Assembly: GCF_900314615.1 (NCBI RefSeq) | Contig: NZ_OMWA01000015.1 | Span: 1 to 50,531 of the forward strand | DNA from: an uncultured Methanobrevibacter sp. | GTDB lineage: Archaea > Methanobacteriota > Methanobacteria > Methanobacteriales > Methanobacteriaceae | Direction: 5' to 3' | Length of the DNA stretch: 50,531 bases | Shown here: positions 1 through 8,733 of the stretch, one piece after another | How the letters are laid out: every line of letters starts with the position of its first letter | How positions within the stretch are numbered: the first letter of the stretch is position 1 | Program-made: the position numbers and the translations under genes | Notes under the pieces: model-generated | What the model was told of the DNA's origin: nothing | Database searches by the model: none | The model's input: the letters and a program-made list of their open reading frames with translations, nothing else

Positions 1-108
1 AACATCCTTTTTAAAACTTAAATCAAAAGATTTCAGAGCTTTTTGACAGGATTTAAAAATTTTCACAAAACGAGGATCTGAAAGGACTAATCCTCCTTTG
101 AATCGCAA
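1..108 (-). other. Open reading frame fragment running off the window edge
   Basis: On the minus strand a frame stays open from a TTG at 106-108 to the left edge of the window, with an in-frame stop a few codons upstream of the TTG. The 36 or so visible residues begin LRFKGGLVLSDPRFVKIF. No ribosome-binding site is visible before the TTG and I recognise no family. It may be the start of a gene continuing outside the window or a decayed remnant, since the neighbouring sequence also holds a broken gene. Confidence 0.2.
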
Positions 109-275
109 AATATATATTGTTTAACATCTAAAATACTATTTGGAGTATTTGTTTTTTGATTAGGTATAATAAAAACTTTTACTCCATCTATTTATTAAAT
201 TTAACTATTTTTAGATAAAATTAAAAATTCACAACTAATTTTCATCAAAAAATTTCAAATCAACAAAGTTTTTGA

Positions 276-644
276 AAGAGTCTCAATATAGGCATCAGTC
301 ATGTTTGTGTAAACGACAATGCTGAAATCATTGGAACATTCGCTTTTATCCAAGGAAAAGACATTGAACCAACATATGCTAAAATTACAGACGGTTCATG
401 GATTGATGATTCATCTTACGGAGTAATCCATAGATTAGCCAGTGACGGTTCTGAAAAAGTAATTGGATCATTTTGCATTAATTGGGCATATAATCAGTGC
501 AACCACATCGGCATAGACACCCATATAGACAATATAGTGATGCAAAATCTTGTAAAAAAGTTAGGATTCATCCATTGCGGCACGATATATGTAGAACAGG
601 ACAATTATCTCTGTTTAGCATTTGAAAAAACTGAAAAAAAATAA
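276..644 (+). pseudogene. 5'-truncated GNAT N-acetyltransferase remnant
   Basis: A frame of about 122 codons is open from just after a TGA at 273-275 to a TAA at 642-644 and has no start codon near its beginning. The translation carries the core and C-terminal part of a small GNAT acetyltransferase: a beta-strand run ending in IIGTFAFI, then PTYAKITDGSW, YGVIHRLAS, an IDTHIDNIVMQNLVKKLGF segment at the acetyl-CoA-binding helix, and CGTIYVE near the end. Intact relatives have roughly 45-50 further N-terminal residues, which are absent here. The first 275 bases are AT-rich and do not supply them in any frame I can see. I infer a decayed gene rather than a functional short enzyme. Confidence 0.6.
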
Positions 645-669
645 AAAGAAAGTAGATAAAAATATCTAC
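640..669 (-). terminator. Hairpin terminator overlapping the stop of the first adhesin-peptidase
   Basis: GTAGATA (652-658) and TATCTAC (663-669) form a perfect 7-bp stem with a 4-base loop. The stem overlaps the TAG stop (666-668) of the minus-strand gene. Read on the minus strand it is followed by a T-rich tract (about 632-650). Confidence 0.5.
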
Positions 670-3600
670 CTGACTTTAACTTTTGTTTTTATGGTGTTTT
701 TAAGGTAAGTCACTTTTACAGTGTATGTTTTACCTTTTTTAAGCTTTTTAATAACATTTTTCTTTATGGTAACCTTAGCAATACCTTTTGAGTTAGTTTT
801 TGCTTTATAGTTTTTACCATTGAACTTGAATGTTAGTTTTTTACCTTTGATAGCTTTTTTGTTTTTCAAGGTTGCTTTTAAAACTAATTTTTTAGCAGAC
901 TTTTTAACAGTGATTTTGGAAGTTTTGAGAACTTGCTTTACCTTAACAGTATTTTTGACAGTTTGACCTTTGTATGTTGCAGTTATTGCATATGTTCCAG
1001 GTTTGACTGTATTAGGTATTTTAAATGTTACAACACCATTAGCATTTGTTTTGAATTTAGAAGTCTTTTTGTTGAGTTTAACAGTTATTAACTGATTTGC
1101 ACCAACCAATTTACCATCATCCCCATAAACTTTGAACTTATAGCTAGTTCCATCAAAGTAGTACATATTAATGTTTGAATTTCCACTGAATCTGGAGACA
1201 ACTTTGATTGTATTTTTAGCTACCTCACCAGTTACAGTATTGATAATTTCAATAGCTTGATTAGTTGTCAAATTAGCGAAATTGATTGTAACATAACCTT
1301 CATCATCACTTATAACCTCTTTTTGATCATCATTAACAGTAACATTAACAATAACATTTCTTAAAGCATCACCAGTACTGTTTAAAATCTTGATTTTATA
1401 GTCATAATTACTGTTGTATCCTATTGTAACATCCTGAGAAACAATTGTGGTATTTACAACTATTGAATATCTACAAATAGTTCCGTTATATGTTATGACA
1501 ACATCATAACTTCCAGGATCCAAATTAACGCCCAATTTTGCAGTACCGTTCTCATCAGCCTTAACTGTTGCAGTTATTCCATTTATTTCAAATGTTACAT
1601 CATCACCTGGAGTTGCATTGACAGTTAAAGAAGACTTATCACCGTAATATCTCTCCAAGCCACCCGCATTTAAGTTTGGATTAGTATAGACTTTAATTGC
1701 AGCGATAGTATTTTCTAAAGCCATGTCTATGAATGTTCCATTCTTATAGTTAATTGAAACATTTTCAGGGATTTTATTTCTTGAACTAACATAAGCAAGT
1801 TGTTTACCTGAGATTTTAACAGAAAAGATATCTCCCTTATTTACACATATCAACTTATCCAATTTGAAAATTTCATATCCAAAATATGATGGAGTTACAT
1901 TTTGAGTGTAAATTTCTTTTCCTCCAACAGATATTGTGATAGTATAATTTTCGCCAACATGAGTAAAGTAGGTTCCAACAGCAGAAATTATATCATTTCC
2001 ATCAGCGACAAAAGTGTTTATATAAGTTGAAGCTATTGTATTTTCATTGAAAATTTTATTAACTTCAAATTTAGACAAACCATCAATGCTGGAAAAATTA
2101 AAATCATCTACTAGGTTCCTAAAAAATGTAATGTCTCCGGAAACATCATATTGATAGACTTTTTTATATGAAATTGTCGGATCAATGACAAATCCCACTA
2201 TATTCACATCATTTACAAATACTGACCTATCATAATAAGAAGCATAATAATATCCTCCATCTCCCCAGTCAGAACCCCAGCTATTTTTAATAATCCAAGC
2301 TCCATCGCCAGGAGGAGTTATTTTAAAGTTGCTTGCAGAATAATTGTCATCCCATCCAACTAAAGTAACTGCATGGTCCCCGGTTTTTGACTGATTTGAA
2401 TATATTGCATGAGTTACATTATTATAAAACGGTTCAACATTCTCAGATAAAACACTTACTGCTAAAGCCCCATATTTGACCAGCGCTTCTTTGATTTTGT
2501 AATTGTCTGATATATTTAAACGAGATTCTACGAAAATAGATTTATACGCATAATATTTAGCAATATCATCAAATGAAGGAGACACTTTTCCAAGTTCATC
2601 ATATGTGTCATATTTCTCATCGATAGCTCCCAGACTTATGAAATTTACTGCACCTTGGTCACCACTACCTCCTTCATCACTATTTCCTCCATGGACACAG
2701 TAAAATAAAGCCATGTTCCTCTCATTGTTTTCTGAAACGTCCACAATTAAAGTTCCATTAGTTGCCTTCAACAATGCAGACTCAAGAGCAGCTGCTGATG
2801 CAAAAGACCAGCAAGATCCCATCCATCCTTGGGCTTTTACAGGTGTTACAAGCCCATAGTTACGTAAATCAAATGAAGTGGCATTAACTAAACTCAAATC
2901 AAAAAAAATCGGATTATAATCAATTGGAACATTGTTCAATTCATAAGTATACTTATATGATTTTTGATTTAATGTATTATTACCCTCATCAAAAGCATTA
3001 TCTTTCAAAATAGCAGTTTTACCATCAAAAAATGAATAAACATTAATATTATTACCTTTAAAACGAGAATTTGAAATAGTGTAATTGGAATCATAAATGT
3101 ATATTGAACCGGAATTATCTGTAAAGTTTGATTTTGTGACTGTTAAATTGCCTAAATCATTGTAAATAGCCCCACTCATATTTGACTGATTTACCCCATT
3201 ACCATAAAATACTGAATTTTCAAAACTTGAGGCAACATGAGACATATAGACCACTCCACCCTCATAATAAGCCATATTTTCCTTAAAAATTGAATTTGAT
3301 ACTTTTAAATTACCACTTAACTGAATAAATGCCCCACCAAAGTTTGAAGAACATTTAATAAATTGAGAATCTGCAATTGATACATAGCCATTATAACTAA
3401 ATGAATCCATTCCACTTACATCCAAGTACAATGCCCCAGCATTTTTTCTAGATGAAACATTTGTGAAAGTACAGTTATCGATTATGATTGTTTTTGCAAA
3501 TTCCTTGAATCCCAATGCGCCTGCAGTGATGTTAGCATGCAAATTATTAAAATTACAATTTTTAACACTACCGTAACTGTCTTCAGCATGAACAGCAACA

Positions 3601-4286
3601 GTATAATTAGAAGTCATATTGGAAAAATCAGTATCCGAAATAGTGAATTGAGACTTTTTAACCTCCATCAAACCCCAGTACATATGTTTATCACTTTTAA
3701 AAATGTCATTTTTGACCGTTAAAGTGGAGTTATCCTTAACAAATATTGCAGAACCATATATTGTTGCAAAATTATTTATGAATTTATCATTAACACTTGA
3801 ATAATTAGCTTTTTCAGCATGAATTGCTCCACCCTCTTCCCCACCGATATTGTTTTCAAAAGTAACATTATTGGTTGTTAATGTGGCATTTTTAATAAAT
3901 ATGGCAGAATTTTGAGCATTCTTAATAACCAAATTATTTATTATGACATTACCAAAATTGATAGTGAATATTCTTGATTTGGATGAACCATCAATAACAT
4001 GATTATTACCATTTATTGTCAAATCATTATTGACTGCAATACCATTGACATAATTTTTATCATTATCTTCATTAAATGCATAATCTTTTGTTAAATTAAT
4101 GACAGTGACATTTGATATATCCTCATTTAAATCCGTGAACGTATTTTCAGAGCTGGAGATTATTTCAATCTCCTCAACTGAATCAACTGCCAAATCAGAT
4201 GTCTGATTAACATCCTGACTTGAAACAGCACCCATGGAAAATATAAATATCAATGCTACAACTAAACATATTCCATATATTTTCAA
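666..4286 (-). CDS. Secreted adhesin-like protein with papain-family (C1) peptidase, lectin-like and Ig-like domains
   Basis: This is a large secreted surface protein. In order it has a signal peptide (KIYGICLVVALIFIFS), parallel beta-helix/polymorphic-outer-membrane-type repeats (about residues 70-440), a papain-like C1 peptidase, a lectin-like domain, and Ig-like repeats ending in a Lys-rich strand domain. Numbered from the upstream ATG (4308-4310), the peptidase shows oxyanion Gln494, Cys500 (MGSCWSF), His646 (GDHAVTLVGW) and Asn676 (IKNSWGSDWG), so it looks catalytically complete. I chose TTG at 4284-4286 because GGGAG lies eight bases upstream, whereas the ATG at 4310 has no ribosome-binding site; with the ATG the protein is 1214 residues. 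The next gene upstream is a tandem paralog. No C-terminal membrane anchor is visible, so the Ig-like tail may bind pseudomurein (inference). The substrate is unknown. Confidence 0.85.
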   Translation of the reverse strand: MKIYGICLVVALIFIFSMGAVSSQDVNQTSDLAVDSVEEIEIISSSENTFTDLNEDISNVTVINLTKDYAFNEDNDKNYVNGIAVNNDLTINGNNHVIDGSSKSRIFTINFGNVIINNLVIKNAQNSAIFIKNATLTTNNVTFENNIGGEEGGAIHAEKANYSSVNDKFINNFATIYGSAIFVKDNSTLTVKNDIFKSDKHMYWGLMEVKKSQFTISDTDFSNMTSNYTVAVHAEDSYGSVKNCNFNNLHANITAGALGFKEFAKTIIIDNCTFTNVSSRKNAGALYLDVSGMDSFSYNGYVSIADSQFIKCSSNFGGAFIQLSGNLKVSNSIFKENMAYYEGGVVYMSHVASSFENSVFYGNGVNQSNMSGAIYNDLGNLTVTKSNFTDNSGSIYIYDSNYTISNSRFKGNNINVYSFFDGKTAILKDNAFDEGNNTLNQKSYKYTYELNNVPIDYNPIFFDLSLVNATSFDLRNYGLVTPVKAQGWMGSCWSFASAAALESALLKATNGTLIVDVSENNERNMALFYCVHGGNSDEGGSGDQGAVNFISLGAIDEKYDTYDELGKVSPSFDDIAKYYAYKSIFVESRLNISDNYKIKEALVKYGALAVSVLSENVEPFYNNVTHAIYSNQSKTGDHAVTLVGWDDNYSASNFKITPPGDGAWIIKNSWGSDWGDGGYYYASYYDRSVFVNDVNIVGFVIDPTISYKKVYQYDVSGDITFFRNLVDDFNFSSIDGLSKFEVNKIFNENTIASTYINTFVADGNDIISAVGTYFTHVGENYTITISVGGKEIYTQNVTPSYFGYEIFKLDKLICVNKGDIFSVKISGKQLAYVSSRNKIPENVSINYKNGTFIDMALENTIAAIKVYTNPNLNAGGLERYYGDKSSLTVNATPGDDVTFEINGITATVKADENGTAKLGVNLDPGSYDVVITYNGTICRYSIVVNTTIVSQDVTIGYNSNYDYKIKILNSTGDALRNVIVNVTVNDDQKEVISDDEGYVTINFANLTTNQAIEIINTVTGEVAKNTIKVVSRFSGNSNINMYYFDGTSYKFKVYGDDGKLVGANQLITVKLNKKTSKFKTNANGVVTFKIPNTVKPGTYAITATYKGQTVKNTVKVKQVLKTSKITVKKSAKKLVLKATLKNKKAIKGKKLTFKFNGKNYKAKTNSKGIAKVTIKKNVIKKLKKGKTYTVKVTYLKNTIKTKVKVR

Positions 4287-4427
4287 AATAGCATCTCCCT
4301 GATTAATCATGTAAAAAATTTATTAAAAAATATATAAAAAGTTTTTGAAATAAGAAAACATTTTTTTAATAGTTTAAACAATTTTAAATATAATAAATCT
4401 TATTTAGGAAAAATAGAATACAATTAA

Positions 4428-4460
4428 CAAAAAAATAAAAGTAGATAAAAATTATCTACT
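4428..4460 (-). terminator. Hairpin terminator overlapping the stop of the second adhesin-peptidase
   Basis: AGTAGATAA (4440-4448) and TTATCTACT (4452-4460) form a 9-bp stem with an AAA loop. It overlaps the TAG stop at 4456-4458 and, on the minus strand, is followed by a T-rich run. The same stop-plus-hairpin layout ends the downstream paralog at 652-669. Confidence 0.55.
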
Positions 4461-5655
4461 TAACTTTAACAGTTGTTTTTATGGTGTTTTTAAGGTAAGT
4501 CACTTTAACAGCGTATGTTTTACCTTTTTTAAGTTTTTGAATAACATTTTTCTTAATGATAAATTTTGCAATTCCATTTTTATTAGTTTTTGCACTGAAT
4601 TTTTTACCATTAATCTTAAGAGTTAATTTTTTACCCTTGACTGCTTTTTTGCCATTCTTGAGTGTTGCTTTAATGACAAGTTTTTTAGCAGTCTTTTTAA
4701 CAGAATATTTTTTAGTGGTTTTAAGATTTTGTTTTACTTTTATAGCCTTTTTGATAGTTTGGCCTTTATATGTTGCTGTTAATTTGTAAGTGCCCGGTTT
4801 CAGTGTTTTTGGTATTTTCAAAGTAATATAACCGTTTACACTTGTTTTTACTTTGTAAGTTTTCTTGTTGAGTTTAATGGTAACTGTTTGACCTTTTCCA
4901 ACATATTTACCATCATCACCAATTATTCTAACTTGGAATTTAGATCCATCAAAGTAATACATTGCAACATTGCTAGCACCAACAAATCTTGATTTTACAA
5001 CAATTTTAGTTGTTTTTCTGTCATCATTTGAAGGATTTACAACAACAATTGTTTGCTGTTTAGTCAATTTAGTAAATGGAACAGTAGCATATCCTGATGC
5101 ATCAGTTGTGTAGTTTTTAGATTTACCATTGACTGAAATTGAGATTTGAGTGTTGTTTAGTGGAGTTCCAGCAGAAGTCAATACCTGAACTTTATAATTA
5201 TAATTGCTGTTGTAACCTCTAGTAACATTAGAAGAAACAATAGTACTTTTTATAAGAACATAATTGACAATAGAAGTGTTATTGTAAGTTGTAGTAATAG
5301 AATACCCCCCAACACTAGCATCTATTGGAAGTTTTGCCAAGCCGTTTTCATCTGCTACGACAGTATAGTTTTTATCACCGAATTCAAAAATGACAGTTTC
5401 GTTTGCACCAACATGAGCAACAAACGGAGTGTCATTAGCATAATATTTCACTAGATTATTAGTAATATTCAAGTCAGAAACTGTATATGCCTTGAGAATA
5501 CCTATAAATAGCACTTTCCTCAAATCTTCCCATTCCTTGCCATTGTCACTTACAAAAGATTGACCTGCTTGCGGATGAATTCTGAGGTCATGGGCAACAT
5601 ATAACATATTCTTAAAGGTAACTTTAAATTTATCTCCCTTTTTTAATTTGGACAA
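4456..5655 (-). CDS. C-terminal fragment: Ig-like repeat part of the split adhesin
   Basis: This 399-residue frame has only a weak TTG as a possible start, no proper ribosome-binding site and no signal peptide. It is therefore best read as the 3' part of the split gene rather than an independent protein. It holds the end of the lectin-like domain, then Ig-like beta-sandwich repeats (for example FEFGDKNYTVVADENGLAKL and YYFDGSKFQVRIIGDDGKYVG) and a basic terminal domain ending KKGKTYAVKVTYLKNTIK. That terminal domain is nearly identical to the end of the downstream paralog, which suggests gene conversion or recent duplication. Confidence 0.6.
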   Translation of the reverse strand: MSKLKKGDKFKVTFKNMLYVAHDLRIHPQAGQSFVSDNGKEWEDLRKVLFIGILKAYTVSDLNITNNLVKYYANDTPFVAHVGANETVIFEFGDKNYTVVADENGLAKLPIDASVGGYSITTTYNNTSIVNYVLIKSTIVSSNVTRGYNSNYNYKVQVLTSAGTPLNNTQISISVNGKSKNYTTDASGYATVPFTKLTKQQTIVVVNPSNDDRKTTKIVVKSRFVGASNVAMYYFDGSKFQVRIIGDDGKYVGKGQTVTIKLNKKTYKVKTSVNGYITLKIPKTLKPGTYKLTATYKGQTIKKAIKVKQNLKTTKKYSVKKTAKKLVIKATLKNGKKAVKGKKLTLKINGKKFSAKTNKNGIAKFIIKKNVIQKLKKGKTYAVKVTYLKNTIKTTVKVK

Positions 5656-8023
5656 GTTTATCTAATTTTATTGTTTCATATCCGCTCAATTTACTTATGC
5701 CTTTTTGAGTGTAGACATTAATATCATTTACCGATATATTGAACTCATATTCTCTGCCACTTTGGTTGAAAAATGTTCCGACAGCACCAATAAGCTCATC
5801 TTCATCAGCTGTGAAGACATTAGCATAATACTTGCCTTCAGGCACCCATTTGCCTTCTCCACCAACATCATGTTGGTAAATCCTGTTGTATGAGTCATTG
5901 TTAATTATGTAACAGACGCTTTCCTTATCACCAAAAGTAGTGTCATAATATGATAAGTAGAAGTATCCTCCATCACCCCAATTGGTTCCCCAGCTGTTTT
6001 TGCAAATCCATGCGCCGTCACCTTCAGGAGTTTTTAGGAAATTATATCTTGAATAATTGTCATCCCATCCAACGATACAGATTCTATGGGTTGAATCGAA
6101 TTCATCATAACAATATTGTGCAGAACTTGATTTGTTGAAATATTTGTTTTGATTGAAATCTGCACGGTGACTTGCTGCTACAGCACCATAATTGATTAAA
6201 GCATTTTTGATTAAATCCCTATCTGAGGCTTTTTTTATTGTAGGAATTACAACTGCATTTTGAATGTGAATGTTTTCAGGAGTTATATACAATGATGAAA
6301 TTTTACCAAGTTCATCGTAACCATCATAATCCTCTGGGAAAACTCCAAGCCAATCAACCAGATATGCAACAGCAGTGAATGCATTTCCCCCTTCAGAAAG
6401 AGTGTCTACACCGTATTTTGAATATTTGAGCATTGCATTTTGCATATTGTTTACAGATAGAGAATATGTCTTATTTGTATACCTAAGCAATGCGGATTCC
6501 AATGCGGCCATGTTTCCAAATGCCCAGCAGGACCCCATGAATCCCTGATCTTTAACAGGAGTTATCCAACCGTAATTTCTCAAATCAAATTTCACAGGCA
6601 TCTCATCAAATGAAAGAGTGTTGTTGATTATTATAAACTTATTTGGAGCGCCTTCGAAATTATAGAAGTTATTGGTATTGTCGAAAGATTTAACATCAGA
6701 TGTGTAATTGTTATTATTATTCTTAATCACTTTCCCATATACTGTGTATACGCTTATTGTATCAGATGGATTGTTGAAGTAATTTCCAGTTAATGTTAAA
6801 TCATTATCATATGCATAAATTGCAGAACCCTCATAACCGGTATTGTTTACAAAATCATTTCCATTAAGGAGTGCACTGCCATCATCAAAATAGCATGCTC
6901 CACCATAAGATACATCATCTAATACAATGTTGGATTTGAATTTAGAATTGTAAATCTTAACATCAGTATAGCTTGTATAAACTGCACCACCTTCATAACC
7001 TGCAGCATTGGAAGTGAAATTTGTATTTTTAATAACTAGATTTCCATCCAATTGAAGGACAGCACCTCCAAAACCGGAATAACAGTTGTTGAATACTGAA
7101 TTAGTTATACTAGTCATACTTCCGAAAACAGACCCGTCCCCAAAAATATCTGCATAAATTGCGCCCCCATTGTTTATGCTGGACACATTATCGAATTCAC
7201 AGTTGGAAATTGTTAGTTTTGAAATAACTTTTGCTCCAATTGCACCTGCAGTTTTATAAGCGAACAGGTTTTTGAATTTGGAATTTTTAACTATTACACT
7301 ACCATCATTTATAGAAAAGATTGCAGCGGCATATTTTGAAGTGGTATTTAAAAAATTGGAATTATCAACATTTAATACTGATCCGCTCAAATAGATTTGC
7401 CCTTTAATAATTTTATCGCTGCTGCTTGCAAATGTGGAGTCGACAACATTTACAGCACCCATAACAGAAGTGATTGAAGCACCATTAGCTCCACCATTGT
7501 CAATGAATTTACAATTATTAACGTTTAATGTAGCATTGTGAGAATAAATGGCACCATTATTATCATATGATTCACCATCTCCAAGGCAATTTATGAAAGT
7601 AACATTGTTCAATGTTAACTGGGAATTGGCTCTAATTGCTGAACCATACCCGTAAAGCGCATTTTCAATGATTAAATTATTTATTATAACATTCTTTCCA
7701 GTTATATAAAATGCTCTAGATTGACCGTTACAGTTAATTTTATGATTATTTCCATTAATGACAAAATTATTCTTAGTTATATTGATTCCACTAGAATAAC
7801 TTTTGTCAGTTTCATTATTGAAGCGATAATCATTTTCAAATGTAAACTTTGAATTTTCAACTTCAATCGCACTAGAAAGGTCTTTGAATGATTTTTCACC
7901 ACTAGCATCGTTTAAAACATCAAAATCCCCGGTATCGTTTAAATCAACCGCCGATATTGCCGTGATTGAAATTAAAAAGACCATTATAATAAAAAAATGT
8001 ATTATAAATTTATTAAGTTTCAT
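5630..8023 (-). CDS. N-terminal fragment: secreted beta-helix/C1 peptidase protein
   Basis: This 797-residue frame is what would be translated without any shift. It keeps the signal peptide (about residues 1-25, KFIIHFFIIMVFLISITAISA), the Asn/Gly-rich beta-helix repeats (about 85-460), the whole papain-like domain (MGSCWAFG with Cys499, STHRICIVGW with His646, CKNSWGTNWG with Asn676) and the first half of the lectin-like domain. It lacks the Ig-like repeats and the Lys-rich C-terminal domain presumed to attach it to the wall. If expressed alone it might be released instead of cell-bound (inference). Confidence 0.7.
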   Translation of the reverse strand: MKLNKFIIHFFIIMVFLISITAISAVDLNDTGDFDVLNDASGEKSFKDLSSAIEVENSKFTFENDYRFNNETDKSYSSGINITKNNFVINGNNHKINCNGQSRAFYITGKNVIINNLIIENALYGYGSAIRANSQLTLNNVTFINCLGDGESYDNNGAIYSHNATLNVNNCKFIDNGGANGASITSVMGAVNVVDSTFASSSDKIIKGQIYLSGSVLNVDNSNFLNTTSKYAAAIFSINDGSVIVKNSKFKNLFAYKTAGAIGAKVISKLTISNCEFDNVSSINNGGAIYADIFGDGSVFGSMTSITNSVFNNCYSGFGGAVLQLDGNLVIKNTNFTSNAAGYEGGAVYTSYTDVKIYNSKFKSNIVLDDVSYGGACYFDDGSALLNGNDFVNNTGYEGSAIYAYDNDLTLTGNYFNNPSDTISVYTVYGKVIKNNNNNYTSDVKSFDNTNNFYNFEGAPNKFIIINNTLSFDEMPVKFDLRNYGWITPVKDQGFMGSCWAFGNMAALESALLRYTNKTYSLSVNNMQNAMLKYSKYGVDTLSEGGNAFTAVAYLVDWLGVFPEDYDGYDELGKISSLYITPENIHIQNAVVIPTIKKASDRDLIKNALINYGAVAASHRADFNQNKYFNKSSSAQYCYDEFDSTHRICIVGWDDNYSRYNFLKTPEGDGAWICKNSWGTNWGDGGYFYLSYYDTTFGDKESVCYIINNDSYNRIYQHDVGGEGKWVPEGKYYANVFTADEDELIGAVGTFFNQSGREYEFNISVNDINVYTQKGISKLSGYETIKLDKLVQIKKGR
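5636..5644 (-). other. A6G3 homopolymer frameshift site
   Basis: On the minus strand six A (5644-5639) are followed by three G (5638-5636). The upstream frame runs ATT AAA AAA GGG AGA TAA and stops at once; losing one base gives ATT AAA AAA GGA GAT AAA, which restores the paralog's IKKGDK reading. This marks the frameshift junction. Confidence 0.75.
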
Positions 8024-8027
8024 ATTT

Positions 8028-8051
8028 ACACCTAAAAAATTATTCAGGTGT
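8028..8051 (-). promoter_or_regulatory. Leader hairpin sequestering the ribosome-binding site of the split adhesin
   Basis: On the minus strand ACACCT (8051-8046) can pair with AGGTGT (8033-8028). The second arm is the Shine-Dalgarno sequence of the gene starting at 8023. A 12-base AT-rich loop separates the arms. It may lower or temperature-tune translation (inference). Confidence 0.4.
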
Positions 8052-8457
8052 ATGTATCTTTGATAAAATATTTAAGTTTATTCAAAAAAAATTTAAAAAC
8101 CATTTTTAAAAATAAATGACAAACTGAAATGAACAATGTTAAGTGAATTTCTATTTCATGGTGGTGGTAGAAGATTTTAACCAGTTTTAAATAGTTTTTT
8201 GCAGAGTTAAGAGTCATGTTTTCTTTGCAGTAGTTCATGTAATTGATTAGTCTTTTTTTAAGAGTTCTTTTTTTCCATCTGATTTTTTGTTCTTCTTCTT
8301 CCTCTGCTTCGTCCAACAATTCTTGCAATGTTTTTTCTTGAAAATTGCAATAGTGTCTTAATGTATTTCTAAAACTATAATATGTTGATTTAGAGAGTCC
8401 TCTAGTAGTTATAAACTCTTGGAGTAACTCTTCATTTGTATTACTCATTTTTTTCAT
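8044..8457 (-). pseudogene. Truncated tyrosine recombinase (integrase) remnant
   Basis: The first 100 or so residues resemble the N-terminal helical SAM-like/core-binding domain of archaeal tyrosine recombinases: FITTRGLSKSTYYSFRNTLRHY, then an acidic stretch, KKRLINYMNYCK, and SAKNYLKLVKIFYHHHEIEIH. After that point the sequence changes to a hydrophobic, low-complexity tail with no Arg, His-x-x-Arg or Tyr catalytic residues, and ends at 8044. Intact enzymes of this type are roughly 300 residues. The tail overlaps what must be the promoter and leader of the adhesin gene at 8023, so the recombinase 3' part was probably replaced. The start could be either of two nearby ATGs (8455-8457 or 8446-8448). 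Confidence 0.6.
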
Positions 8458-8526
8458 CTCGCTATTCGTTATTCATGACTTATGTTTATATGTTAATAAG
8501 TCTATAAATTGTGCTAGAGAGCATTT

Positions 8527-8700
8527 GGTAAGTATTCGATTTTCTGACCGAAAACTATATGTTAGTATATGAAAATAAATATAGTTACAAAATGTAAGTT
8601 TAATTAAAATCATATACTTTTACTGCTCTTGCACGGAATATTTTTATGAAAAAAATTTCATGAAAAATGAGGGTAAGTAATCGAAAATCAACGTACTTAC
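8527..8700. repeat. Paired GGTAAGTA repeats between recombinase remnant and Get3 gene
   Basis: GGTAAGTATTCGATTTTC (8527-8544) recurs as GGTAAGTAATCGAAAATC (8672-8689). The second copy also forms an inverted repeat, GTAAGTA (8673-8679) with TACTTAC (8694-8700), spaced 14 bases apart. The position next to a recombinase remnant suggests old attachment or crossover sites; an operator for the downstream ATPase gene is the alternative. The rest of 8458-8733 is AT-rich promoter sequence. Confidence 0.35.
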
Positions 8701-8733
8701 TAAAAGTTAAGTTTATTTAAGGAGGTAAATTAC

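Larger units (their letters stand above)
4456..8023 (-). pseudogene. Second adhesin-like C1 peptidase, split by a frameshift (whole gene)
   Basis: Two overlapping minus-strand frames (5630-8023 and 4456-5655) together make one gene collinear with the paralog at 666-4286. The upstream frame ends KLDKLVQIKKGR-stop, while the downstream frame contains KKGDKFKV, matching KLDKLICVNKGD in the paralog. Removing one base from the A6G3 run at 5636-5644 restores a single frame of about 1188 residues. Domains are a signal peptide, beta-helix repeats, C1 peptidase (Cys499, His646, Asn676), lectin-like domain and Ig-like C-terminus. The ATG at 8021-8023 has AGGTG six bases upstream. It could be a true pseudogene, a phase-variable gene, a frameshift-decoded gene or a sequencing error; the sequence alone cannot decide. 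Confidence 0.8.

Noticed and set aside
301..312. ATG at 301-303 as start of the acetyltransferase
   Set aside because: It is out of frame with the conserved sequence and meets a stop at once (ATG TTT GTG TAA).
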